Assembly (NCBI GenBank): GCA_030490835.1
Contig: CM059975.1
Coordinates: 60,193,174 to 60,257,173 of the forward strand
From: Annona cherimola
Taxonomy: Eukaryota > Streptophyta > Magnoliopsida > Magnoliales > Annonaceae
DNA: 64,000 bases
Direction: 5' to 3'
Shown piece by piece: positions 23,213-33,996 of this stretch. The position numbers were made by a program, and so were the translations under genes. Below the pieces are notes generated by a model. It was not told where the DNA came from and ran no database searches. It saw only the letters and a program-made list of their open reading frames with translations. Each line of letters opens with the position of its first letter. Position 1 is the stretch's first letter.

Positions 23213-24860
23213 TGACGAGCTGCGTACATGTCTATTAAATTGCTCGCTATTTACGCAAGTATATGTGTCGTGTCAAGTAATAAAGAATGAGTAAAGTATC
23301 GTTCCCACGAGGATTTGTTAACCGAAATTATTATTTAGCTTAACTGCTTTTGAAGGTTATGAAATTTTAGTTTTGTGAATTAACTAAGCTAACGATTGTG
23401 AAACAGAAATCAGAGTAGAGATCACGAGACTACTAGATACTCAAAGCGAGTTTACTAATTAGGGATGATAGATGGATAGATCGGAATCCTTGAATCTAAA
23501 CTATATTGCTCTGGTTCCTGTTAAGCGGATTGCATATGAATTTACTAGCCCAAGTTCATATATCTTCATATATGTTTTTCAACAATATATAAAGCTAATT
23601 ACACCCTATTTAAGTGTTATGTTCCCATGCCATTAAATAAAGTGAAATTGATAAGTTTATAACTTGTATAATGACTACACAGGGTTTAATGGTATATTCC
23701 TATCCATTAAACAACTCTCCTTACACAAAGGTTGAAACCTGTGCCTTGCACGTGGATCTGGCAAATATCTCCCTTTTCCAAGGGTAAATAGAGCAATAAA
23801 ATTATCTTATAAGGTAGCTAATCTTGTAAAAGCATTAAACTCACACATGCAAAGGTAAATTATATGCAATCATATATATAAGCTTAAATATTCATTCCTA
23901 AATATTCTAAGAACCACGAAACAATACAGTTTATAATTCAATTCATCCTAGCTATCCATCTAATGGAGGTTTAGCTCAAAGACATGATCTTAATATCCAA
24001 TTCATCCAAATAAAAAGTATCCATAAGGAAGAGAAAGAAAATTGGAAAGAATAAGAAAAACTGTTTTCTGGCAGTTTCCACCAACGGGACTTGAATTCCT
24101 TCTTCAATATGAGCTTTAATCTTGATTCCCACTTTCTCTTGCACTATAGTTCGTTCTCCCCGCTCTCTTCCTTCTTCCTTTCGCGCACCTTACGCACTGG
24201 AATATTCGTACACGGCTACGTATTGGCGCCTAGGCGCCAACTCTCTGTGTGCGGAGCAGTTTAGACACATTCTGGAACCCTAGAGATTTTTGCACTGGCG
24301 CCTAGGCGCCAATTCCCTGAAAGTGGTTTCTAACTTGTTGTCTCAGCCATGTTTTCACTTGAGTTGCATGTTGATGAAGCGGCGCCTGGGCGCCCCTGGG
24401 TGGCGCCTAGGCGCCAACTCTCTAGACTTCATCACCAAATTTGTGGCTTCTGACTTGGATTTCATGTAGAGAAGTGGCGCCTGGGTGCCCCTGGGTGGTG
24501 CCTAGGCACCAAATCTCTGGACTGCTCCTTCATGTTAGCTGTGTGTGCTGCAAATGGTCAAGGCGTGTAGGGTGGCGCCTAGGCACCAAGTCCCTTCCTT
24601 TAGATGCCTCAGCTTGCCTTCAATTCATCCGCTCTGCTGCCGTACGTTCTGTCCTTCCTACAAAAAAAATGGAAAACTGAATAAATAAACTAAAAATGCC
24701 TAATTAATGCTAAAATTGCCTAAAAACTAATTAATGCTCGTAAAATGCAAAGCGGATGAAAATTAAGCTAAAAGAGTGCAAACTAAGCCTAATCTCTTGA
24801 ACTAACACACAAATTAAGTCTGAAATGGGCCATGATAACTCGTAAAAATACGAGTTATCA
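23213..24860 (-). repeat. Element M 3' LTR (1648 bp)
   Basis: Complete LTR beginning, on the minus strand, with the 28-bp terminal palindrome (24833-24860: 12-base arms TGATAACTCGTA and TACGAGTTATCA around AAAA). It has a string of GGCGCCTAGGCGCC palindromes at 24223-24590. LTRs N and O are older relatives. Confidence 0.8.
24223..24590. repeat. GGCGCCTAGGCGCC palindrome array
   Basis: Perfect palindromes at 24223-24240 (18 bp, TTGGCGCCTAGGCGCCAA), 24297-24310 and 24401-24416, with variants at 24381-24394, 24476-24515 and 24572-24587. Spacing is irregular at about 70-100 bp. Between units the text CAACTCTCT or CAAATCTCT often follows, so units arose by local duplication. Confidence 0.85.
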
Positions 24861-24875
24861 TACCCCCAAACTTAA
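24861..24875 (-). promoter_or_regulatory. Element M polypurine tract
   Basis: The minus strand reads TAAGTTTGGGGGTA directly before the LTR start TGATAACTCG. A second G-rich run is at 25916-25927. Position and composition fit plus-strand priming. Confidence 0.6.
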
Positions 24876-26051
24876 ATGTTGCTAGTCCTCGAGCAACACA
24901 TGCAAACAAAATGAATAAATGATTGAATGAATGTATGAATGAATGAATGTATGCAGAATAAAAATCAACTCCTTTTTCTTCCGGTTGTGCATTGATCAAT
25001 CCACTTAGCCATTCCACAAGGTCGTGATTAATTCAACCTGAAAAATCCATCATTATACAAACAAGGCATAAATTTTCCTTTCTAAACCAAGTTACAAGTG
25101 GGTGTCAAAATTCCATAGTGCAAAGTTATATTTCAACACATCAATCTTTCATTCGATCAGAAAACTGGTTAGGAACTCAATGAACTCAAGCAAACCAAGT
25201 ATTAACCTAAATACACTAGTTACGGCAAATGATATCAAGTCATTGAATTCAATTTCTAACAACTGCATATTCTTTTTCCCCCCATACTTATTGCAAAAAT
25301 TCTCCTCACCATATTTCAGGATATCTGGAGATCTGTTTTTTTTGGGCTCCCCTCACCATATTTTAGGGTATCTAGGGAGAATTTTCATTTTCATTTTTTA
25401 AAGCGTTGTTACTGTGATTTTTCTTTGCTTTTTTAAGCGAACCTTGTCATTTGTCGATGCCAAGTCCCGGTTACTTAGATTAGGTCAACCACCCCCTTTT
25501 TATCTTTTTCTAATGCTTTATTAGGGGTACTAAACATGTTTGAGTAATTCCTGTGAAATAATACCATTTCCGAACTCATTGAAGTACTTGTTTAGCATTT
25601 ATTTAGTTCAGTATTCATCATCTCGGTTTGAAAGATATGCCTGTTATTGAATTAAAACTATGTATTCTGAAATTCCCTTTTATAATTCTTTTACATGTTA
25701 ATTTCAACCTGCTTTATACTTGGTTTCAATCTGAATTGCCCATTCTTTCATGAATTCAATTTCAAGTCAGAATTAATCACAACCTTGCATATTTTCACAA
25801 TCAGATGAATTGAAACAAAAGACAACTTTCATTAGCTGGAATTTGAAATGCATGCAACATAAACTAAAGCATGAAAATTAAAATGCAAAACTAACCTATG
25901 GTTGAGAATTAAACACCCCCCCCAAACTTGAGAGATGCATTGTCCTCAATGCATGATCCTAATATGAACTAAAAATGAAAATACAATGAGAAGTAAAAAT
26001 AAAAGGAAAGAAAAATAAAAAGAAAGACAAAAAGAAAGGACTGAGACTCTC
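24876..26051 (-). other. Element M 3' untranslated region
   Basis: AT-rich DNA with a GAAT tetranucleotide tract (24908-24952) and paired blocks ending ATATTTCAGGATATCTGG and ATATTTTAGGGTATCTAG near 25310-25375. No credible frame. Confidence 0.5.
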
Positions 26052-26183
26052 TCAAGAATCGGACTCTGTCTCGTCCTCATCATCCTCGTCATCGGGCTGG
26101 GGCTGTGATGATTGCCCAAAATAAGCTCGGACCTCTGGCGGTGTCGGCGGAAAAGGTGGGAGGGTGGAGATATCGATCTAACG
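26052..26183 (-). pseudogene. C-terminal tail of an element M internal gene
   Basis: The minus-strand frame runs PPFPPTPPEVRAYFGQSSQP and then an acidic end (DDEDDEDETESDS) to a TGA at 26052-26054; it is cut off upstream by a TAG and by the deletion junction near 26203. Proline-rich then acidic tails end a late open frame in some plant gypsy elements, but the family cannot be fixed from so short a piece. Confidence 0.4.
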
Positions 26184-26202
26184 GTCCCCTGCGATCCGCC
26201 AA

Positions 26203-26473
26203 CTCCCTGCCTCTGGATGCCTCAGCTTGCTTTCAACTCGTCCGCTTTGCTGCAGTACATCCTATCCTTCCTACAAAAAAAATGGAAAATTGAATAAATA
26301 AACTAAAAATGCCTAATTAATGCTAAAATTGCCTAAAAACTAATTAATGCTCCTAAAATGCAAAGCGGATGAAAATTAAGCTAAAAGAGTGCAAACTAAG
26401 CCTAATCTCTTGAACTAACACACAAATTAAGTCTGAAATGGGCCATGATAACTTGTAAAAATATAAGTTATCA
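26203..26473 (-). repeat. Element M 5' LTR remnant
   Basis: Near-identical to 24590-24860, including the block TAAACTAAAAATGCCTAATT and a terminal palindrome with one mismatch (26446-26473). It joins the internal gene tail abruptly near 26203, so roughly 1.4 kb of LTR and the internal domain were lost together. Confidence 0.8.
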
Positions 26474-27058
26474 TACGCCTTGTAAGTTTTGAGAGAAGGT
26501 ACAAGGAAAATTTAAGGATAGTTCTCCTTTAATACATAATATCTGGATTAAATAAACACTCCATGTGTCCGTTACAAAAGACATATCTGAAATCCTTGAT
26601 CCTAGGTACTCTCAATCTTGTGATTTCTAATCCCTATTCTACATTTTACAGATCAACTTTTCTTTTTCATATTCTTTCTTCTCCTTATCTTATTTGGTTA
26701 GTAAGTGTTTAGATCCAACGTCTTAAGTCCTAAATTTCCAGTGGATCGATATTTATATACTATAATCTATGACTCGTGCACTTACGGTGAGATTGCGAAC
26801 ATAGACCTACCATCACTTTTACCACCCTTAGTATATGTTCATCGAGGCCTGGTGAGGGAGGCTCTTCCATTAAATGCTCACCTTGAGCACGATACTGCTC
26901 CCGTACTCTCTCAACTTCCCTTTCCTTTTGATTTATGCTCTCCCAACTCATTCCATGTCGGAACTGGATTTAGCCATTAGCAAACAGATACCATGGCCGC
27001 AATTTGAGGGTGTAGGAGTGGGTATCTGATCCCAAAAGGCCTAAAGCTCTCTAGCATT
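26474..27058 (-). pseudogene. Unclassified retroelement remnant, left of B
   Basis: The part nearest M continues the repeat of 22916-23212. From about 26760 to 27058 the minus strand has gag-like text (WDQIPTPTP, then SWESINQKEREVERVREQYR at about 26950-26890) that continues across B into 42545-42720. Frames are interrupted. No lineage can be assigned. GCATT at 27054-27058 is B's target site. Confidence 0.35.
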
Positions 27059-28668
27059 TGTTGGTCCCGAGTTAATGGCAATTACCCAAGAGGGGAGGGG
27101 TGAATTGGGTATTTAAAAATTTATAACTTAAACAGAAACTTTACCCCGGATTAATCTATTCCCCTTTATGAAGAAACAAAATGGAAAGCAATATAATGTA
27201 GAGAGCAGAAATATAAATCAAGCACACAAGATTTTTATAGTGGTTCGGGAAACCTCCCTACTCCACTCTTCCAAGCTCACACTCCTTGTGACTTGGGTTC
27301 CACTATTGTATTCTTCAAATACAATTAGAGCCACTACTCTCTTCTAGATTCCAGCTCTAGGGGGCTTCAACACAACACAGCACAAGTAGGTGATGAGTTC
27401 CACTTCAATCACACACTACTTTGCTTACACTTGATCTTAGTTCCTCAAACTAAGTCAAGTTCAATACAACAAAATGAAATAACAAAAGGAGTCTACACTT
27501 TACAGATGTGTAGAAGCAATTTGGCGCAGAGAAGAACTCGTAATGTAGACTTTGAAGATTCAGAAATGTAGCTCTTGCAATTTGAAGCAAAGTTCTTCCT
27601 TTTTGAATGGCTTGATCTCTTTAGAGCTCTTGAATATAGGAGTTAAGCACACTTAATGATTCTCAACTACTTCCCTCGTCCACAATGAATGCCCTTTATA
27701 ATTGTGGAGGGAATCCGAACGTTAGAAGGTAGGTGGCGCGCATTAAATGCGCCAACGTTCGAATAATTTCCGACCGTTGCGACCCAAGTCGCAGGCGGAG
27801 TCAACTTCGGATGCGACTTCACCCAAGTCGCAGATGGAGTCGACTTCGGGTGCGACTTCGCCTTCTGTTCGCAACTTCAAGTTCCAGGTCGGGTCGTCTT
27901 GGGCATGGACTTGACCCAAGTCGCAGGTGGAGTCGACTTCGGGTGCGACTTCACCTCGGCAGGAAGCTTGATGATCTTGAAAACTTGGAATGCTTTGTTT
28001 CTTGATTTCCTTTTGAATCATTGTCTTTTTTTTAGCTTGCTTGGCTTCTTTCTTTGATCATTTTTATTCTGGAATGGTTTCACATATGAATCTTGAAGAA
28101 CTTGTGTCTTGCATGGTAGATTCATGCTCCTTGCTTGCTTTTGATTCATATTGATCTTGGAACATGCTTGAAGCTTTTGTCTTGGACTTGAGAAATCCCA
28201 AGTTGATCTTCAAAAATGAACTTGAATCTGTATCTTTGATCTTTGAGAGCGTCATGTCGAACTTGGGGTCGACTTCGTCTGCGACTTCGCCCAAGTCGCA
28301 ACTGGAGTCGACTTCGACTGCGACTTCGGTATACTTCTCTCCCAAATTCAACTCTGGAATGATTTTAGCATCTGAAGTCGATGCTGGAGTCGACTTCGTT
28401 TGCGACTTGGCTTCCGAAGTCGCAAGTGGAGTCGACTTGGCCTGCGACTTCACTTGTTCTTCTCCCATTTTCAACTCTGGACAGATTTGGCTTCTTGAAG
28501 TCGATCTTGGGGTCGACTTGGAGAACGACTTGGCCTTCCATGCTTTATTTTCTTCAAATGTATGTGCCTTAAACATTTCCACAAACGTGTTAGTAGCCAA
28601 GACTTACTCAAATTGATTTGTTAATCATCAAAACATAGATTTAGCTAGTTTGCCACATATTTCCAACA
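27059..28668 (-). repeat. Element B LTR 1 (outer left)
   Basis: TGTTGGTCC to TTTCCAACA. Reading the minus strand, U3 starts at 28668. Dyad arrays lie at 28256-28530 and 27781-27957, then the promoter palindrome GCGCATTAAATGCGC (27738-27752) between AACGTTCG (27754-27761) and CGAACGTT (27716-27723), and a TATA box TTATAAAGG near 27693-27702. U5 fills the rest. It has private changes against LTRs 2 and 3, for example GGAGTCAACT for GGAGTCGACT near 27797. Confidence 0.93.
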
Positions 28669-28994
28669 ATCTCCCCCTTTTTGATGATTGACAAAACCGA
28701 TTTGAGTGTATACCTTTCAATAACGTAAAAATAATATGCTTAGCCAACTTTCAACATTTAATAAACATATGCAAACTTTTAAGTTGAAAACATTCAAACT
28801 CTTCTCCCCAACCATATCCTACTCTTCTCCCCCTTTGACTCATTTGGACTCAAATCCTACTCTTCTCCCCCTTTGGACTCATTTGGACTCAAATCCTACT
28901 CTTCTCCCCCTTTTTGTCAATATATCAAAAAGTTAGAGGGTAAAGAGATAGGTGGGTTTGCTCCCCCTAAACAGGTGCTCCCCCTAAGTTTATG
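28669..28994 (-). promoter_or_regulatory. Element B copy 1 3' UTR with several polypurine tracts
   Basis: Main polypurine tract AAAAAGGGGGAGAT (minus) at 28669-28682 next to the LTR. Toward pol, three further minus-strand AAAGGGGGAGAAGAGTAGGA tracts (28822-28910) form a 38-39-bp tandem repeat, and GGGGGAG tracts lie at 28960-28985. Confidence 0.85.
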
Positions 28995-31900
28995 CTAAGT
29001 TAATTCAATCATTCCCATGTCATTTCTAATCTTATAAAATGCTTCTTTTGCTAGGGGCTTTGTAAATATGTCTGCAACTTGATCTTCTGTTCTTACATAT
29101 ACCAAACATATGTCATGATTTTCTACATGTTCTCTAATAAAATGGTGTCTAAGGTCTATATGTTTGGTCCTAGAATGCAAGACTGGATTCTTGGTTAGAC
29201 ATATGGCACTAGTATTATCGCATCTGATGGGTATATCCTTAAAATCCATGCCATAGTCCCTAAGTTGTTGTTTCATCCAAAGTAATTGGGCACAACAGCT
29301 CCCGGCGGCAATGTATTCGTCTTCCGCCGTAGATAGAGCAACACTAGTTTGTTTTCTTGAAAATCATGAAACCAACATGCTTCCAAGAAATTGACATGTT
29401 CCACTAGTGCTTTTTCTATCTACTTTGTAACCGGCAAAATCCGCATCCGAGTAGCCGATTAGATCAAAATTAGAGCCCTTTGGATACCAAAGTCCTAAAT
29501 TGGTAGTGTCTACTAGGTAGCTGAAAATTCTTTTCACAGCTACCAAGTGTGATTCTTTTGGGCATGATTGAAATCTAGAGCACATACACACACTAAACAA
29601 TATATCAGGCCTAGAAGCAGTTAAATACAATAAAGAACCTATCATGCTTCTATACAATTTCAAATCAACTGCTTTTCCCTTCTCATCTTTGTCCATTTTG
29701 ATTGTAGAGCTCATAGGCGTGCTTGCTCCTTTGCTGTTCTCCATGCCAAACTTCTTTAGCATTTCTTTGATATACTTGGACTGGTTAATGAAGATTCCTT
29801 CATTTAGTTGCTTGATTTGTAGTCCAAGGAAGAAATTTAGCTCTCCCATCATGCTCATCTCAAATTCTTTCTGCATTAGCTCAGAAAATTCTTGGCAAAG
29901 AGTTTCATTAGTAGCACCAAAAATGATATCATCAACATAAATTTGAATGATCAAAATATCATTTTCTTTATATTTGATAAACAAAGTGGTGTCTACCTTT
30001 CCTTTTTGAAAATCGTGATCAATCAGAAATTTGCTTAGTCTATCATACCAAGCTCTTGGAGCTTGTTTTAATCCATATAGTGCTTTGGTTAACTTGTATA
30101 CAAATTTAGATTGATCTTTTTCCTCAAATCCAGGTGGTTGTTCAACATACACCTCTTCATTTATATAACCATTCAGAAATGCACTTTTAACATCCATTTG
30201 AAACAATTTAAAGTTCATGTGAGATGCAAAAGCTAGTAAGATGCGAATTGCCTCTAATCTAGCAACCGGGGCATAGGATTCCTCAAAGTCAATTCCTTCT
30301 TCTTTTGAGTATCCTTTTGCCACAAGTCTAGCTTTGTTTCTCACTACAAGTCCACTTTCATCTAATTTGTTCCTAAAGACCCACTTGGTGCCAATAACAA
30401 TACAATCTTTTGGTCTCGGAACAAGGTGCCAAACTTGGTTTCTTTCAAATTGATTTAGCTCTTCTTGCATTGCTATAATCCAGTTTTCATCATCAAGAAC
30501 TTGATCAATAATGGATGGTTCAATTTTAGATACGAAGGCATATTGTCCACAAACATTTTGCTTTGACCTTCTAGTTTTCACACCTTCATATACATTCCCT
30601 ATAACTTGTTCAATTGGATGGGCATGTTTGAATTTTAAATCAGTTGGAGGTTTGTAGGAATTATTACCTTCACTTACCCTTTCCTCCATGAAATCTTCTT
30701 GCTTTTCCACATACAGTTTTTCAAGATTGCTTGCTATATCATCTGCATCACTTAAATCATCTTTTCTTTTGAAACATGGGTTAGTTTCATCAAAAACAAC
30801 ATGTATGGACTCTTCTACCACTTGGTTTCGTTTATTGAATACTCTATATGCTTTGCTATTTGATGAGTACCCAAGGAATATTGCCTCATCACTTTTGGCA
30901 TCTAATTTTCCCAAGTTGGTTTTTTCATTGTTCAAAACATAACATGTGCATCCAAAAGCATGAAAATAAGAGATATTTGGTTTCCTTCCTTTCCATAGCT
31001 CATATGGGGTCTTTTTGAAGATTGCTTTGATGGTAACTCGATTCAAAACATGACAAGTTGTACTCACAGCTTCACCCCAAAATTTCTTGGATAATTTGCT
31101 CTCATTTAGCATTGTTCTAGCCATCTCTTGTATAGTTCTGTTTTTCCTTTCAACTACTCCATTTTGTTGTGGAGTTCTTGGTGCAGAAAATGTGTGATGA
31201 ATTCCTTTTTCATTACATAACTCTATGAATCGTTTGTTTTCAAATTCACCACCATGATCACTTCTTATAGTCATAATAGTACTTTGTTTTTCATTTTGCA
31301 CCAAATTTACAAAAGTTGAAAACATAGAGAAAGCTTCATCTTTGCTAGCTAAGAGAATTATCCATGTGAATCTTGAAAAATCATCAACAATCACAAATAC
31401 ATATATCTTTCCACCAATGGTTAAAATATCGGATGGCCCATATAGATCCATGTGTAGCAATTCAAGTGGCATAGTGGTGGAGATTTCCTTTTTGGTAGAG
31501 AAAGGCATCTTAGGTTATTTTGATAATTGACATGCCTTGCAAATTTTATCCTTGTCATATTTCAACTTAGGCAAGCCTTCTACCAAACTCTTCTTCCATA
31601 GGGTCTTTATATTTCCCATGTTTATATGTCCAAGCCTTTTGTGCCAAACCCATGGATCATTATCAATGGCCATTAGACATTGACCATCTAGTTCATCAAG
31701 TGAAACCAAATATACATTTCCATGTCTTTTTCCACTAAACATGATATGTTCTCCATCAAATACATTACATATAGATGATTCAAACACAACCTTATATCCT
31801 TTGTCACATAATTGACTAATGCTCATTAGATTGTGCTTGAGTCCTTCAACAAATAAAACATCTTCCATGCATGCATTAGAAATACTATAGATGTTTCCTT

Positions 31901-32090
31901 TACCTTTAATTTTACCTTTCTCATTATTTCCAAAGGCAACTGTTCCATCGTTGCAAGGCTTAAGTTTATGGAATAAACTTCTTTCTCCGGTCATATGCCT
32001 TGAACAACCGCTATCCATGAACCTTACATTGTTTGCCTTTGCCTTAAAACATATTTGAAAAATAAACAAGTAAATATTATCTCTTTGGTA
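28995..32090 (-). pseudogene. pol: Element B copy 1 pol, two nonsense codons
   Basis: One frame from the gag overlap to MIELT. Protease motif MDSGCSRHMTGE; integrase zinc region HKRLGHIN ... CKACQLSK; catalytic region [17 protein letters not shown] and [12 protein letters not shown]; reverse transcriptase [24 protein letters not shown] and IYVDDIIF; RNase [28 protein letters not shown]. Stops are TAA at 31515-31517 (CAA in A, within SKQPK) and TGA at 29364-29366 (TGG in A, within SWFSRK). STAEAEY of A is STAEDEY here. Apart from these changes the frame is open, so the element was probably active not long ago. Confidence 0.93.
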
Positions 32091-32139
32091 CCCATTTTAT
32101 GGGTCCATTTGGGTTAGTAATATAATTCAATTTTTTCTG

Positions 32140-33948
32140 CTATAACTTAGAAAGCCCAAATCTTATATTTCTTGGAACCCAAACTAATTTTGCACCATGG
32201 TCATATAATTTCTTAAAGTTACACTTATAGGCTTTACGACCCATTTTATTGCAGAAATTGCAAGCCATAGGTAATCTTGGAGTAGGCCTCCAATTATGCA
32301 ATGGTTCAAACGTTGGCCTTCTAGTCCACATAATGTTTTTCCTTTGTGGCTTGTATATAGGTGCAGTTTTAGTTTGATATTTTCCACGTATTGACACATT
32401 TGATTTGCCACTTTCTTTTTGCTCAAATGTATAATATCCAAGGCCTCTTTTATTTGTTTGAGCAGTCATGTTCAGAAACATCTTCATATTTTCTCCGGGA
32501 TTAGAGAACTTTGCTAATGATTCATTTAAGGATTCGTTCTCCTTTTTCAATTTCTCTATTTCTTTCAATATTGATTCATTTTCCTCTTTCAGTTTTGTTG
32601 TTCTTTCAGCTAGTTTGTCATTTTCAATAATAACGAAGTTACATTGTTGTCTCTTTAATGACAACTTGTTTCCTAGCTTTTTGATTTCCTCATATAATGA
32701 ATCATAAGCAATTTGTAGTTCTTCTAATTCAGCACATTTGAGGCATTCTTGAAGAGAAGAATAACTTGATTGAGAATAGCAAGGTTTGGAAGTTACCTCT
32801 TCATTGCTTGTGCATTTTGTTGAGATGGTTTGTTCTTCCAAAACTTCAGTTGTGTTCAAACATAACAAGTCTTCTTCTTGTTCGATCCGTGCCATGCAGC
32901 AAATTCTTGCACAATTTGCCGCCTCAAATTCGTCGGTTGAGGAGCTGCTTGTTGATGAAGTCTCTTCATTGACGTACATGCCTCTTCCCTTTGGCCTTTG
33001 GTATTTTCTGCCTTTATGTCCTTCCTTCCTTTCTTGATACTCTTTTGATTTCTCTTCCGGCGTAGGACATTGAGCTTGCATGTGTCCTATCCCGCCGCAT
33101 TTGTAGCACTTCGTTGGCTCCTTCTTCTTCTCTCTTCGTGTTCTTTCTTTGAAGTCCTTGAAGTTCCTTTCTTTTCTCACAAATTTTCGGAATTTGCGAG
33201 TGAGAAGTGCAATATCTTCATTATCATTTTGAGAAGAGGAGGTAGACTCTTCTGAGTTGTGTGCCGCCTTTAATGCAATGGCTTTCTTCCCTTTGTGATT
33301 GTCTTCGTTTCTTCTCTTAATTAGCTCATGTGACATTAATGAGCTAATTAGATCTTCTAGCTTTAGTGTATTTAGGTCTTTGGCTTCTTCAATTGCCGTA
33401 ATCTTTGGAGTCCAAGATTCCGGTAGAGCTCTTAGTATCTTCATGACCTGTTCGGATTCAGAGATAGCCTTTCCAAGTCCTTTCAAAGCGTTAGTAATCT
33501 TAGAAAATCTAGCAAACATCTCAGAAATATTTTCTGTTTCTAACATTCTAAAGCTTTCCAATTCTCCTATCAAAATATTTCTCCTAGTCCCTTGGACTTG
33601 AGAGGTTCCTTCATAAATGGATGTTAGAGTATCCCATATTTCTTTAGCGGTTTGACAAGATGATACTCTATCATATTCGGAAGCTGTAAGAGCACAAAAT
33701 AGTGAGTTCATAGCTTTAGCATTGCTCTTTACAGTTCTTACTTCCTCTTCGGTCCACTTGGAAGCTCTTTCATCTATAGGCAATGTTACACCATCTTGGA
33801 TTGCAATCCAAGAGTCCATGTCGGTAGCCATGATGAGTTGCTTCATTCGAAGCTTCCAATAGCCGAAATTGTTCCCATCAAACAATGGTGGCCTAGTAAA
33901 TGATTGGCCCTCGGCAAAAGCGGGAACGGAAGTAGATTGGGATGCCAT
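32140..33948 (-). pseudogene. gag: Element B copy 1 gag, ends 21 codons early
   Basis: The same protein as copy 2 (39015-40886) up to residue 601-602, where TTAGAGCA-type sequence is changed so that the codon after LSKL is a stop (GCTATAACTT here, GCTCTAACTT in copy 2, plus strand). It loses only the last 21 residues, downstream of both knuckles. Whether the shortened gag would still reach the pol overlap is doubtful, since the overlap lies after the new stop. Confidence 0.9.
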
Positions 33949-33982
33949 ATGATTAGATCTCTTTGGTTTAACTCAAAGACCT

Positions 33983-33994
33983 GCTCTGATACCA
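33983..33994 (-). promoter_or_regulatory. Primer binding site, B copy 1
   Basis: Minus-strand TGGTATCAGAGC two bases from LTR 2, complementary to initiator methionine tRNA. Confidence 0.93.
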
Positions 33995-33996
33995 CT

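Larger units (their letters stand above)
23213..26473 (-). mobile_element. LTR element M, internally deleted (Tat/Athila-like?)
   Basis: Bounded by a perfect TACGC duplication at 23208-23212 and 26474-26478. Read on the minus strand it has a 5' LTR remnant (26473 to about 26203), the tail of an internal gene, a polypurine tract, and a complete 3' LTR (24860-23213) from TGATAACTCG to GCTCGTCA. Most of the internal domain and most of the 5' LTR are deleted. The termini and long 3' untranslated region suggest a Tat/Athila-type gypsy element, but no reverse transcriptase remains to confirm it. Confidence 0.8.

Noticed and set aside
28164..28616. 150-codon plus-strand frame in B LTRs (and its copies at 35102 and 42040)
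   Set aside because: It is the complement of the dyad array. Units in multiples of three keep both strands open by chance, and no motif is present.
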